DNA from: Pseudomonadota bacterium
Lineage (GTDB): Bacteria; Pseudomonadota; Gammaproteobacteria; Xanthomonadales; Xanthomonadaceae
Direction: 5' to 3'
Length of the DNA: 41,397 nucleotides
Assembly (NCBI GenBank): GCA_030528565.1
Contig: JAUMYP010000017.1
Span: forward strand, 1-41,397
The notes beneath the pieces were generated by a model. That model saw nothing but the letters and a program-made list of their open reading frames with translations, ran no database searches and was not told where the DNA came from. The position numbers and the translations under genes are program-made. Below, piece by piece: positions 24,218 through 32,230 of this stretch. Numbering within the stretch: position 1 is the first letter of the stretch; each line of letters begins with the position of its first letter.

Positions 24218-26671
24218 TCATGGTGTCTGGCGTGTGGTAAAGCTGGCTGAGCGCAGTTCTTCGGGGTCGAAGTCATCCACCATGATGGTATCGAGCGTGA
24301 GCTGGCGCAGCTGGTAGAGCTGGCGAGCTTCATCCAGGGTAATCCAGCCTTCGTTCACGCCTTCTTCAAGCTGGTCTTCAAACTCCAGAGCCTCAATATC
24401 ACTGTTTTTCAGTGCCTTCATGAACTTGCGTTCGATAGGCTCGGCAGCCACAAAGTCCGGCAGATAGCTGACGATGCGCCCGGCCGGGTTGTTTTCGCCG
24501 GGGGTGGTGAATACGCCTTGGGCCAGGCGCTCGCGGGCATCGCCGGGGTTCATCAGGATGCTGGCAACCTTGTGACCCAGGCGGTCGGAAGGCGCCTGGG
24601 CGCGGCGACCCCAGGGGAAGATAATCGGCCATAGCAGCCAGGCCACCGGACGCACCGGGAAGTTGCGCAGCGCGGTGGACAGTGCGGTTTCAATCTTGTT
24701 GACCGCATCATGCACCGCCCAGGCCAGCAGCGGCTGGTCGGTTTCCGGGTAGCCTGCATCCTGATGGCGCTTCAGCATGCTGCTGACGATATACAGTTGG
24801 CTGAGCACATCGCCCAGCCGACCGGACAGCGACTCCTTGAACTTCAGCTTGCCGCCCAGGAGCAGCATCGACACATCGGCCATCAGGGCGAGGTTGGCCG
24901 AATAGCGGTTGAGCTTGCGGAAATAGCGCCGGGTATAGGCATCGCCGGGGGCGGTGCCGATGCGGGCGCCGGTCAGGCCAAACCACCAGCTGCGCACGGC
25001 ATTGGAGATGGCATAGCCGATATGCCCGAACAGTGCGCTATCGAAGGCATCCAGTCGCCCGGCGGGGTCTTGCAATTGCACCGCGCGCATTTCCTTCATC
25101 ACCCAGGGATGGCAGAGGATGGCACCCTGACCAAAAATCATCAGCGAACGGGTCATGATGTTGGCGCCTTCCACGGTGATGGCAATCGGTGAGGCCTGCC
25201 AGGCGCGACCGGCAAAATTGCGTGGCCCGAGAATAATGCCCTTGCCGCCGACGATATCCATCACATCCTTGGCGACAATCCGCCCCATTTCGGTGCAGTG
25301 GTATTTGGAGATGGTGGAGGGTACCGCCGGGTTTTCGCCACGCGCCACGGCAGCGGCGGTGGCCTCGGACAAGGCGCTGATGGCGAACGCATGACCGCCG
25401 ATGCGGGCGAGGGCTTCTTCCACGCCTTCAAAGCGGCCAATGGACAGGCCGAACTGCTTGCGGATGCGCGCATAACTGCCGACGGTGACCGCACCCATCT
25501 TGGTGCCGCCGCTGGCAGTGGAAGGCAGGGTGATGGAGCGACCAATCGACAGGCATTCCATCAGCATGCGCCAGCCTTGTCCGGCGTAGTCTTCGCCGCC
25601 AATCAACTGCGATAGCGGCACGAATACATCGCGCCCCTTGATGGGGCCGTTCTGGAACGGTGAATTCAGCGGGAAGTGGCGGCGGCCAATTTCCAGCCCC
25701 GGGGTATCGCGCGGCACCAGTGCCAGCGAGATGCCGATGTCCTTGACATCGCCCAACAGGCCATCCGGGTCATACATGCGGAAGGCCACGCCAATCAGCG
25801 TCGCTACCGGCGCCAGGGTGATATAGCGTTTGTTGAGGGTCAGGCGGATGCCCACCACTTTGGCGCCGTTCCAGTTGCCTTCGCAGACGATGCCGTAATC
25901 GGGAATGGAGGTCGCATCCGAACCTGCAAACGGGCCGGTCAGGGCGAAGCAGGGCACTTCACGGCCATCGGCCAGACGCGGCAGGTAATAGCGTTTTTGC
26001 GCCTCGGTGCCGTAGTGCATCAAAAGCTCGGCAGGCCCCAGCGAATTGGGCACGCCCACCGTGGAGCTGACCACCGAGCTGATGGAGGCCAGTTTTTGAA
26101 TCACCTTGTGGTTCATCAGCGCAGAAAAGCCCAGGCCGCCGTATTCCCTGGGGATGTTGAGGCCGAAGAACTTGTTGCGCTTGATGTAGTCCCAAAGCTC
26201 GGGCGGCAGGTCGGCGCGCACATGGTCGATTTCCCAGTTATTGACCATCTGGCAGAGCGTCTCGGTGGGGCCGTCGAGAAAGGCTTGTTCTTCTGCGGTC
26301 AGCTCGGGCTTGGGCTGTGCCAGCAGTGCCTGCCAGTCGGGCATGCCGGAAAACAGCTCACCCTCGAATCCGACGGTGCCTGATTCCAGTGCGGTGCGCT
26401 CGGTATCGGAAAGCGGCGGCAGGATGCGGGTATAGAACTTCAGAAGTGGCGAAGTCACCATTGCCTTGCGCAGCGGCGCAATCAGCAGCGGCACTGCCAC
26501 CAGTGCGGTCAGGAGGCTGGCGATAAGCGTGGCCAGCGGGTGCGCCCCCAGCAGCCAGCAGGCCACCAGGGCCGTGGCAGTCAGTGCCGCCCATACCGCC
26601 AGACGCCAGCGGTGATAGGCCGACAGGGCGGCGGCAAGCAGAATCACGAGAAAGGGGATGGCGATGCTCAT
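24218..26671 (-). CDS. fadE: Acyl-CoA dehydrogenase FadE
   Basis: FadE carries out the first, FAD-dependent oxidation step of fatty-acid beta-oxidation. The 817-residue protein is the long membrane-associated type (E. coli FadE is 814). It has hydrophobic N-terminal segments (IPFLVILLAAALSAYHRW and the next about 40 residues), then the dehydrogenase domains with FGLNIPREYGGLGFS, CFALTGPFAGSDATSIPDYG and GITVEGANIMTRSL-type blocks (here IAITVEGANIMTRSLMIFGQG), and a C-terminal DUF1974 region. ATG 26671 is preceded by GGAG; a GTG at 26686 is less likely. It is divergent from a TetR gene that may repress it. Confidence 0.95.
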   Translation of the reverse strand: MSIAIPFLVILLAAALSAYHRWRLAVWAALTATALVACWLLGAHPLATLIASLLTALVAVPLLIAPLRKAMVTSPLLKFYTRILPPLSDTERTALESGTVGFEGELFSGMPDWQALLAQPKPELTAEEQAFLDGPTETLCQMVNNWEIDHVRADLPPELWDYIKRNKFFGLNIPREYGGLGFSALMNHKVIQKLASISSVVSSTVGVPNSLGPAELLMHYGTEAQKRYYLPRLADGREVPCFALTGPFAGSDATSIPDYGIVCEGNWNGAKVVGIRLTLNKRYITLAPVATLIGVAFRMYDPDGLLGDVKDIGISLALVPRDTPGLEIGRRHFPLNSPFQNGPIKGRDVFVPLSQLIGGEDYAGQGWRMLMECLSIGRSITLPSTASGGTKMGAVTVGSYARIRKQFGLSIGRFEGVEEALARIGGHAFAISALSEATAAAVARGENPAVPSTISKYHCTEMGRIVAKDVMDIVGGKGIILGPRNFAGRAWQASPIAITVEGANIMTRSLMIFGQGAILCHPWVMKEMRAVQLQDPAGRLDAFDSALFGHIGYAISNAVRSWWFGLTGARIGTAPGDAYTRRYFRKLNRYSANLALMADVSMLLLGGKLKFKESLSGRLGDVLSQLYIVSSMLKRHQDAGYPETDQPLLAWAVHDAVNKIETALSTALRNFPVRPVAWLLWPIIFPWGRRAQAPSDRLGHKVASILMNPGDARERLAQGVFTTPGENNPAGRIVSYLPDFVAAEPIERKFMKALKNSDIEALEFEDQLEEGVNEGWITLDEARQLYQLRQLTLDTIMVDDFDPEELRSASFTTRQTP

Positions 26672-26734
26672 GGGGCACTCCGGCACGGGCAGTTATCAGC
26701 GAATGGAAACGCGGCTGCAAATCAGGACTGCGCT

Positions 26735-26754
26735 TCCATACGCGAAGGTATGGA
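26735..26754. promoter_or_regulatory. Palindrome between fadE and tetR
   Basis: TCCATAC (26735-26741) and GTATGGA (26748-26754) are perfect 7-base arms with a 6-base spacer in the divergent region. The size and position suit an operator for the adjacent TetR protein; this is inference. Confidence 0.45.
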
Positions 26755-26845
26755 TGACTTGGGGGGCTGTCAAGCTGCACTGCGGTAATGAAAACCAGAC
26801 CCGGGTCACGCAGTTTGCGACCCCTGCGTATGGTTTAATTGAAAC

Positions 26846-27436
26846 ATGAATGAAACATCGCCAAAAGCCGAGCGCAATGGTCGCCTGAGTGCCGATGACT
26901 GGGCCACTGCCGCATTGGAGCAAATTGCCGAGCAAGGTGTGTCTGCGGTGGCGGTTGAGCCGCTTGCCCGTCGCCTGGGCGTGACCAAGGGCAGCTTCTA
27001 CTGGCACTTCCCTTCCCGTGATGCGCTGCTGCAAGCGGCGCTGGAACGCTGGGAAACCCATGAGCAGGCAGTCGTGTTTGCCCCGTTGGAGGCGCTGGAC
27101 AACCCCGCCGAGCGCCTGGGGGCGCTATTCAGGCTGGTGGCCAACGAAGTGCAGTCGCATGTGATTTACAGCGAGCTGCTGAAGTCGCTGGACAACCCCG
27201 CCGTGCAGCCGGTGATGAACCGGGTTTCCAAGCGCCGCATGGATTATTTGACCGCGGCTTTCCGCCAGGCGGGTCTGGATACCGTGGCTGCCCAGCATCG
27301 CGCCCGGCTTGCCTATGCGGCCTATGTCGGCTTTTTGCAGCTCAACCTGCAACTTGGTCAGCGCGATATGCAGCGCGAAGAATTCGACGACTATGTCGCC
27401 CATATGATGGCCACGCTGATTCCGCAGCATGCCTGA
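26846..27436 (+). CDS. TetR-family regulator, probably of fatty-acid breakdown
   Basis: The 196-residue protein has a TetR DNA-binding domain at about 15-60 (WATAALEQIAEQGVSAVAVEPLARRLGVTKGSFYWHFPSRDALL) and a helical C-terminal ligand domain ending AAYVGFLQLNLQLGQRD. It is divergent from fadE, the arrangement found for repressors that respond to acyl-CoA. Twenty-eight bases separate it from pckG, so read-through into pckG is possible. That would couple fatty-acid breakdown and gluconeogenesis, which are needed together; this coupling is inferred from layout only. Confidence 0.88.
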   Translation: MNETSPKAERNGRLSADDWATAALEQIAEQGVSAVAVEPLARRLGVTKGSFYWHFPSRDALLQAALERWETHEQAVVFAPLEALDNPAERLGALFRLVANEVQSHVIYSELLKSLDNPAVQPVMNRVSKRRMDYLTAAFRQAGLDTVAAQHRARLAYAAYVGFLQLNLQLGQRDMQREEFDDYVAHMMATLIPQHA

Positions 27437-27464
27437 TTTTCCACCCAACCCGGAGTGCCACGTC

Positions 27465-29216
27465 ATGACCAGCCAACTGCCCGCCCTGAACCAGTGGGTT
27501 GCAGAAATCGCCCAGCTCACCCAGCCCGACCATATCCACTGGTGCGATGGCTCGGATGCCGAAAATACCCAACTCATCGAGCAGATGCTGGCCGATGGCA
27601 CTTTGCTGAAACTCAATGAAAGCACGCACCCGGAAAGTTATCTGCATCGCTCGCACCCGGACGATGTGGCGCGCGTGGAGCATCTGACCTTTGTCTGCAC
27701 CCGTGAGCGCGACGATGCCGGCCCCAATAACCACTGGATGGCGCCGGATGAGGCGCGCGCCAAGATGCGTGCGCTGTTTGCCGGTTGCATGAAGGGTCGC
27801 ACCCTGTATGTGGTGCCGTACTGCATGGGGCCGATTGATTCGCCGCTGTCGCGCTGCGGGGTGGAAATCACCGACTCGCCGTATGTGGTGGCGAACATGC
27901 GCATCATGACCCGCATGGGCCAGGCCGCACTGGCGCGCATCGAGCGCGAAGGCCAGTTCGTCAAGGGGCTGCACTCCACCGGAGACTTGAATCCGGAGCG
28001 TCGCTTCATCATGCACTTTCCCGAATCCCTCGAAATCCAGTCGTTTGGCTCCGGCTACGGCGGCAATGCGCTTCTGGGCAAGAAGTGCCACGCACTGCGC
28101 ATCGCCAGCCATCAGGCGCGCAGCGAAGGCTGGCTGGCCGAGCATATGCTGATTCTGGGCATCGAAAACCCGCAGGGCGAGAAGCACTACATCGCTGCCG
28201 CCTTCCCCAGCGCCTGCGGCAAGACCAATCTGGCCATGCTGATTCCGCCCGAAGGCTATGTGCGCGAGGGCTGGAAAATCACCACCATCGGCGATGACAT
28301 CTGCTGGATGCGCCCGGGCAAGGATGGCCGCCTGTATGCCATCAACCCCGAGGCGGGTTTCTTTGGCGTGGCGCCGGGCACCTCGGCCAAGTCCAACCCC
28401 AATGCCCTGGCTTCCATCCAGCGCAATACCATCTTCACCAATGTGGCAGTGACTGACGACAACCAGCCGTGGTGGGAGGGGCTGGATGCGCGCGTGCCGG
28501 TCACCGACTGGAAGGGCAACCCGTTCAAGCCGGAAGAAGGCAAGCCTGCCGCGCATCCCAATTCACGCTTTACCGTCAGCGCCAAACAATGCCCCAGCTA
28601 CTCGCCGGAAGCCGAAGCGCCGCAAGGCGTGCCGATTTCCGCCATTGTCTTTGGCGGTCGCCGCGCCTCACTGGTGCCGCTGGTGTTCGAAGCCCGCGAC
28701 TGGACGCATGGCGTGCTGATTGGCGCGGCAATGGGCTCGGAAACCACCGCAGCGGCCACCGGCGCGGTGGGCGTGATGCGCCGCGACCCGATGGCGATGA
28801 AACCGTTCTGCGGCTACAACTTTGCCGATTACTTCACTCACTGGCTGTCGTTCGACAAGGCCGGTGCCAAATTGCCGAAAATCTTCCACGTCAACTGGTT
28901 CCGCAAGGGTGATGGCGGCGACTTCCTGTGGCCGGGCTTTGGCGACAATATGCGCGTGCTGGAGTGGATGCTAAAGCGCGTGGCTGGCAGTGTGGGCAGC
29001 CAGGAAACCCCGATTGGCCACCTGCCCAATCCCGCCGACATCAACCTCGACGGCCTTGAGTTGGGTGATGAGGCCATGCAGAAACTGTTCGACTACGACC
29101 GCCAGGGCTGGGCGGCGGAATTCGCCAGCATCGGCGAATACCTTGAAGAATACGGCCCACGCATGCCCGAGGCACTGAAGGCCGAACAGCAGCGTATCCA
29201 TGAAGCCTTGAGTTAA
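27465..29216 (+). CDS. pckG: Phosphoenolpyruvate carboxykinase (GTP)
   Basis: PckG converts oxaloacetate and GTP to phosphoenolpyruvate (EC 4.1.1.32), the entry step to gluconeogenesis. The 583-residue protein has the GTP-type signature [13 protein letters not shown] (P-loop with the reactive Cys), the substrate blocks [30 protein letters not shown] and [20 protein letters not shown], and [13 protein letters not shown] near the C-terminus. GTP-type enzymes are less common in gammaproteobacteria than ATP-type ones but are known in Xanthomonas. ATG 27465 follows GGAG; the open frame extends upstream to 27429 over the tetR end. Confidence 0.96.
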   Translation: MTSQLPALNQWVAEIAQLTQPDHIHWCDGSDAENTQLIEQMLADGTLLKLNESTHPESYLHRSHPDDVARVEHLTFVCTRERDDAGPNNHWMAPDEARAKMRALFAGCMKGRTLYVVPYCMGPIDSPLSRCGVEITDSPYVVANMRIMTRMGQAALARIEREGQFVKGLHSTGDLNPERRFIMHFPESLEIQSFGSGYGGNALLGKKCHALRIASHQARSEGWLAEHMLILGIENPQGEKHYIAAAFPSACGKTNLAMLIPPEGYVREGWKITTIGDDICWMRPGKDGRLYAINPEAGFFGVAPGTSAKSNPNALASIQRNTIFTNVAVTDDNQPWWEGLDARVPVTDWKGNPFKPEEGKPAAHPNSRFTVSAKQCPSYSPEAEAPQGVPISAIVFGGRRASLVPLVFEARDWTHGVLIGAAMGSETTAAATGAVGVMRRDPMAMKPFCGYNFADYFTHWLSFDKAGAKLPKIFHVNWFRKGDGGDFLWPGFGDNMRVLEWMLKRVAGSVGSQETPIGHLPNPADINLDGLELGDEAMQKLFDYDRQGWAAEFASIGEYLEEYGPRMPEALKAEQQRIHEALS

Positions 29217-29236
29217 GTTTCGATAGGTGTTGAGAA

Positions 29237-29263
29237 AAACGGCCTGCCAATGGCAGGCCGTTT
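29237..29263. terminator. Terminator between pckG and the glutaredoxin fusion gene
   Basis: AAACGGCCTGCC (29237-29248) and GGCAGGCCGTTT (29252-29263) form a perfect 12-bp stem with a 3-base loop. A-rich and T-rich ends on the two sides allow it to act for both convergent genes. Confidence 0.85.
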
Positions 29264-29283
29264 GCTGTTGGAGGCATCAAGCA

Positions 29284-30207
29284 TCAATAACGCGGAATCT
29301 CCGGGTTGATGCCAGCCCAGGCATCAATGCCGCCTTCGATGTTGTAGACATCGCTAAAGCCCAGGCGCCGGTAGTGTTCGGCGGCCTGGCGGCTGCGTCC
29401 ACCGTGGTGGCAGAGGAAGGCAATCGGCGTGGATTTGTCCAGTGCCTCAATCGCTGCCTGACCATCATCGAAATGCAAATACGCCACCGGCACCGCCGCC
29501 AGGGCGCGTTCGGCGCGCGGGCGCACGTCAATCAGGGTCAGCCTGCCTGCGGCGATGCGTTCGGCCGCTTCTTGCACGGAAATATCCCGTACCGGCTTGG
29601 GGGCATTCGGGTTTTCAATCACCAGACCCTTGCCGCGTGCGTCATCGGCAAAATCCAGTTTCAGGCCATCGGCGCGGCGGGCATCATTCAGCGGAAACTG
29701 CAGCGGTATGCCGTCCACGGTAACGGCTATCGCATGCGGATTGGGCTGCACCAGATGCAGGCGGGTGCGGAACTGGCGGTCAATGGCAATCTCCACCACC
29801 ATCTCGCCACCGGCATCGGCAATGGCGTGTTTCAGCATGGCCTGCGCCGCCGGGGTAATGGTGATGGCAGGCGGGGTGCGGTCAGGATCGGGCAGGCCAA
29901 GCGCCGCTTGCAGCTCGCCGCTGGCAGCCATCTGGGTGATGATGTCGCTGCCGCCGACCAGCTCGCCGTCAATATAAAGCTGCGGGATGGTTGGCCAGTC
30001 GCCATAAAGTTTGATGCCCTCGCGGATTTCCGGGTCGGCCAGGACATCGACATGGGCAAACTCGACCTCCAAATCACGCAGGGTGCCGGAGGCTTGCGCG
30101 GAAAAGCCGCATTGCGGGGCGGCAGGCTCGCCCTTCATGAACAGTACGACGCGCTGGGTGGCAAGAATATCGCTGATGCGCTGGCGCAAGGCGGGATCAA
30201 GAGGCAT
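29284..30207 (-). CDS. Three-domain protein: CGFS glutaredoxin, A-type carrier-like domain, rhodanese
   Basis: The 307-residue protein joins a monothiol glutaredoxin (1-105, CGFS at 33-36, with the WPTIPQLYIDGELVGGSD glutathione site), a middle domain (about 113-203), and a rhodanese (about 205-307) with active Cys266 in FLCHHGGRSRQ. The middle domain (ITITPAAQAMLKHAI, ending GLVIENPNAP) resembles A-type Fe-S carriers such as IscA, but lacks all three cluster-binding cysteines. CGFS glutaredoxins pass Fe-S clusters; the rhodanese could deliver or remove sulfur. The start at 30207 (MPLDPALRQRI) fits the family; the longer frame is spurious. Third gene after alaA and an esterase gene. Confidence 0.9.
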   Translation of the reverse strand: MPLDPALRQRISDILATQRVVLFMKGEPAAPQCGFSAQASGTLRDLEVEFAHVDVLADPEIREGIKLYGDWPTIPQLYIDGELVGGSDIITQMAASGELQAALGLPDPDRTPPAITITPAAQAMLKHAIADAGGEMVVEIAIDRQFRTRLHLVQPNPHAIAVTVDGIPLQFPLNDARRADGLKLDFADDARGKGLVIENPNAPKPVRDISVQEAAERIAAGRLTLIDVRPRAERALAAVPVAYLHFDDGQAAIEALDKSTPIAFLCHHGGRSRQAAEHYRRLGFSDVYNIEGGIDAWAGINPEIPRY

Positions 30208-30236
30208 GGAATGCTCCAAGTAAGTGAGAAATGGGG

Positions 30237-30851
30237 TTATGCGGGCTTTAAAATCTGCCGCGCGAAGGGCAGCGCCTGTGCCGTCCACTGCCGGTATTGC
30301 GCGGCGGAAGGGTGCAGGCCATCTGCGACCAGTGCGCTTTCGTTGCTGCCGCAAGTGCGGCTGATGCGGGTGACATCCACCAGTGCGACTTGCTGGGCGG
30401 CACAGACCGTGCGGATATGTGCATTGAAACTGTCGATTTCATGTGCCACCTGGGCAGCATCACGGCCTTCGCGCTGCGCATAGGGGGTCATGCCCCAGTC
30501 GGGAATGCTCAGTACCAGCACGCCTTGCGCACCGCGTTTGGCAAGCAGTATGGCGCGATGCAGCAGTGCATCGAAGCCGGTGGCGAACTCCGCAACCGGG
30601 CGCTGGCGGTATTGGTCATTGACGCCGATGAGCAGCGTGACCAGGTCGTATTGACCGTCCGCCAGCCGGGCTTCATCCATTGCGTGCGCCAGCTCATCGG
30701 TGGTCCAGCCGGTGCGGGCGATGATGCGCGGCTCAACTTCAAGGCCATCTGCGAGCAGTGCGGCGGCCAGTTGCATGGGCCAGCGTTCGGCCTCATTCAC
30801 GCCTTCGCCGATGGTATAGCTGTCACCGAGTGCGAGATAGGAAAGTGTCAT
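30237..30851 (-). CDS. SGNH/GDSL-family hydrolase
   Basis: The 204-residue protein has the SGNH blocks in order: block I GDSYTIGEG with nucleophile Ser11, the Gly of block II in ARTGWTTDEL, block III GVNDQYRQ with the Asn, and block V DGLHPSAAQY with the Asp and His. It is an esterase or lipase-like hydrolase; with no signal peptide it is probably cytoplasmic. ATG 30851 has GGAG at good spacing; an earlier frame start at 30878 overlaps the upstream alaA end. It lies 20 bases after alaA and 29 before the glutaredoxin fusion gene. Confidence 0.9.
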   Translation of the reverse strand: MTLSYLALGDSYTIGEGVNEAERWPMQLAAALLADGLEVEPRIIARTGWTTDELAHAMDEARLADGQYDLVTLLIGVNDQYRQRPVAEFATGFDALLHRAILLAKRGAQGVLVLSIPDWGMTPYAQREGRDAAQVAHEIDSFNAHIRTVCAAQQVALVDVTRISRTCGSNESALVADGLHPSAAQYRQWTAQALPFARQILKPA

Positions 30852-30871
30852 GGCAGTCTCCGCAAGCGTAA

Positions 30872-32089
30872 TCAGCAATAGCCTGCCAGCAGCCGGTCGA
30901 TGCGCGCAAATACCTCGCGCAGCAGCTTGGCTTCGGGCAGCAGGGTGACCCGGAAGTGGTCGCGATACGGCACATTGAAGCTGGAGCCGGGCACGATCAG
31001 CACGTCCTCTTGCTCCAGCAGGTCGAGCGCGAAGCGGTGGTCGTCAAAGTGCTCGGCTGCCTTGCCGACCACGCGCGGAAAGCCGTACAGCGCGCCTTGC
31101 GGTATGACCAGTTGCAGATGCGGGCTGGCCTGGCAGCACTCAATCAGGGCGCGGCGGGTTTCGTGCAGCCGCCCGCCGGGCGAGGTTAGCGCGCTGATGG
31201 TATCGCCGCCATGCAGCGCGGCGTGGATGGCAAATTGCCCCGGCACATTCGCGCATAGCCGCAGCGCGCTCAGCAAATCCAGCGCGTGTTGGTAGGGCAT
31301 GACCTGCGCCGCCTCGCCGGAGAGCACTGCCCAGCCCACGCGCCAGCCGCAGGCGCGATGCACTTTGGACAGCCCGCCAAACGACAGGCAGGGCAGATCG
31401 CCAGCCAGGGGCGCCAGCGGCTCGAAGCGGGCATCGTCATACAGGATGTGGTCGTAGATTTCATCGGCCATCAGCAGCAAACGGTATTTGCGGGCGATGG
31501 CGATGATGCGTTCCAGCAATTCGCGCGGGTAGCTGGCGCCGGTCGGATTGTTGGGGTTGATCAGTACCAGCGCGCGGGTACGGCTGGAGATGAGTTTCTC
31601 GATTTCCGCAGGGTCGGGCAGGAAATCGTTTTCCGGCCGGCACGGGTAATACACCGGACGGCCATCATTGAGGATGGTGGCCGCCGACCATAGCGGATAG
31701 TCGGGCGAGGGCAGCAGCACCTCGTCACCGGGATTGAGCAGCGCCCGCAGCGCGATGTCAATCAGCTCGCTGACCCCGTTGCCGATGAAAACCCGCGAGG
31801 CTTCAGCATCGGGGGTGCCGCGCTGGCGGTGAAACAGCGCAATCGCCTCGCGCGCTTCAGGCAAGCCTTGCTGATGGGTATAGGGGTCGGTGTCGTGGAT
31901 ATGGTCGGCAATCGCCCGTTGCAGATGCGCCGGTGCGCGGAAGCCGAATGCACCGGGATTGCCGATATTGAGCTTGATTTGCTCTCGTCCCTGCGCGGCC
32001 AGTTCATGTGCACGACGCGCCAGTTCGCCACGGATTTCATAGCGGACTTCGGCAAGACGGTGGCGGGTGGCAAGTGCGGGCGTACTCAT
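30872..32089 (-). CDS. alaA: Pyridoxal-phosphate aminotransferase, AlaA-type (alanine transaminase)
   Basis: Fold-type I aminotransferase, 405 residues, equal in length to E. coli AlaA. Matching blocks are KLNIGNPGAFGFRAP, IGNGVSELIDIALRALLNPGDEVLLPSPDYPLW, INPNNPTGASYP, ADEIYDHILYDDA, the cofactor Lys in FGGLSKVHRACGWRVGW, and RLCANVPGQFAIHAAL. The likely reaction is glutamate plus pyruvate to alanine plus 2-oxoglutarate. The frame remains open far upstream on this strand, but ATG 32089 gives the conserved N-terminus; the rest lies antisense to two peptidase genes and is not coding. First gene of a three-gene minus-strand group. Confidence 0.92.
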   Translation of the reverse strand: MSTPALATRHRLAEVRYEIRGELARRAHELAAQGREQIKLNIGNPGAFGFRAPAHLQRAIADHIHDTDPYTHQQGLPEAREAIALFHRQRGTPDAEASRVFIGNGVSELIDIALRALLNPGDEVLLPSPDYPLWSAATILNDGRPVYYPCRPENDFLPDPAEIEKLISSRTRALVLINPNNPTGASYPRELLERIIAIARKYRLLLMADEIYDHILYDDARFEPLAPLAGDLPCLSFGGLSKVHRACGWRVGWAVLSGEAAQVMPYQHALDLLSALRLCANVPGQFAIHAALHGGDTISALTSPGGRLHETRRALIECCQASPHLQLVIPQGALYGFPRVVGKAAEHFDDHRFALDLLEQEDVLIVPGSSFNVPYRDHFRVTLLPEAKLLREVFARIDRLLAGYC

Positions 32090-32230
32090 GCGGGGGCTCA
32101 GGGCAAACAAAGCCGCAAGCGTATCGGAATCATGCGTGGCTTGGAAATGCGCCCATGACTTTCGGGCCGGGATTGTTGCCGGTGGCTGTGGTAGTTTGAC
32201 CGGCTGCAATCCCCTCATCGGAGTGAATTC

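Noticed and set aside
26798-26807. GACCCGGGTC palindrome in the fadE-tetR region.
   Set aside because: Only ten bases and GC-rich; the 7-6-7 palindrome at 26735-26754 is a better operator candidate.
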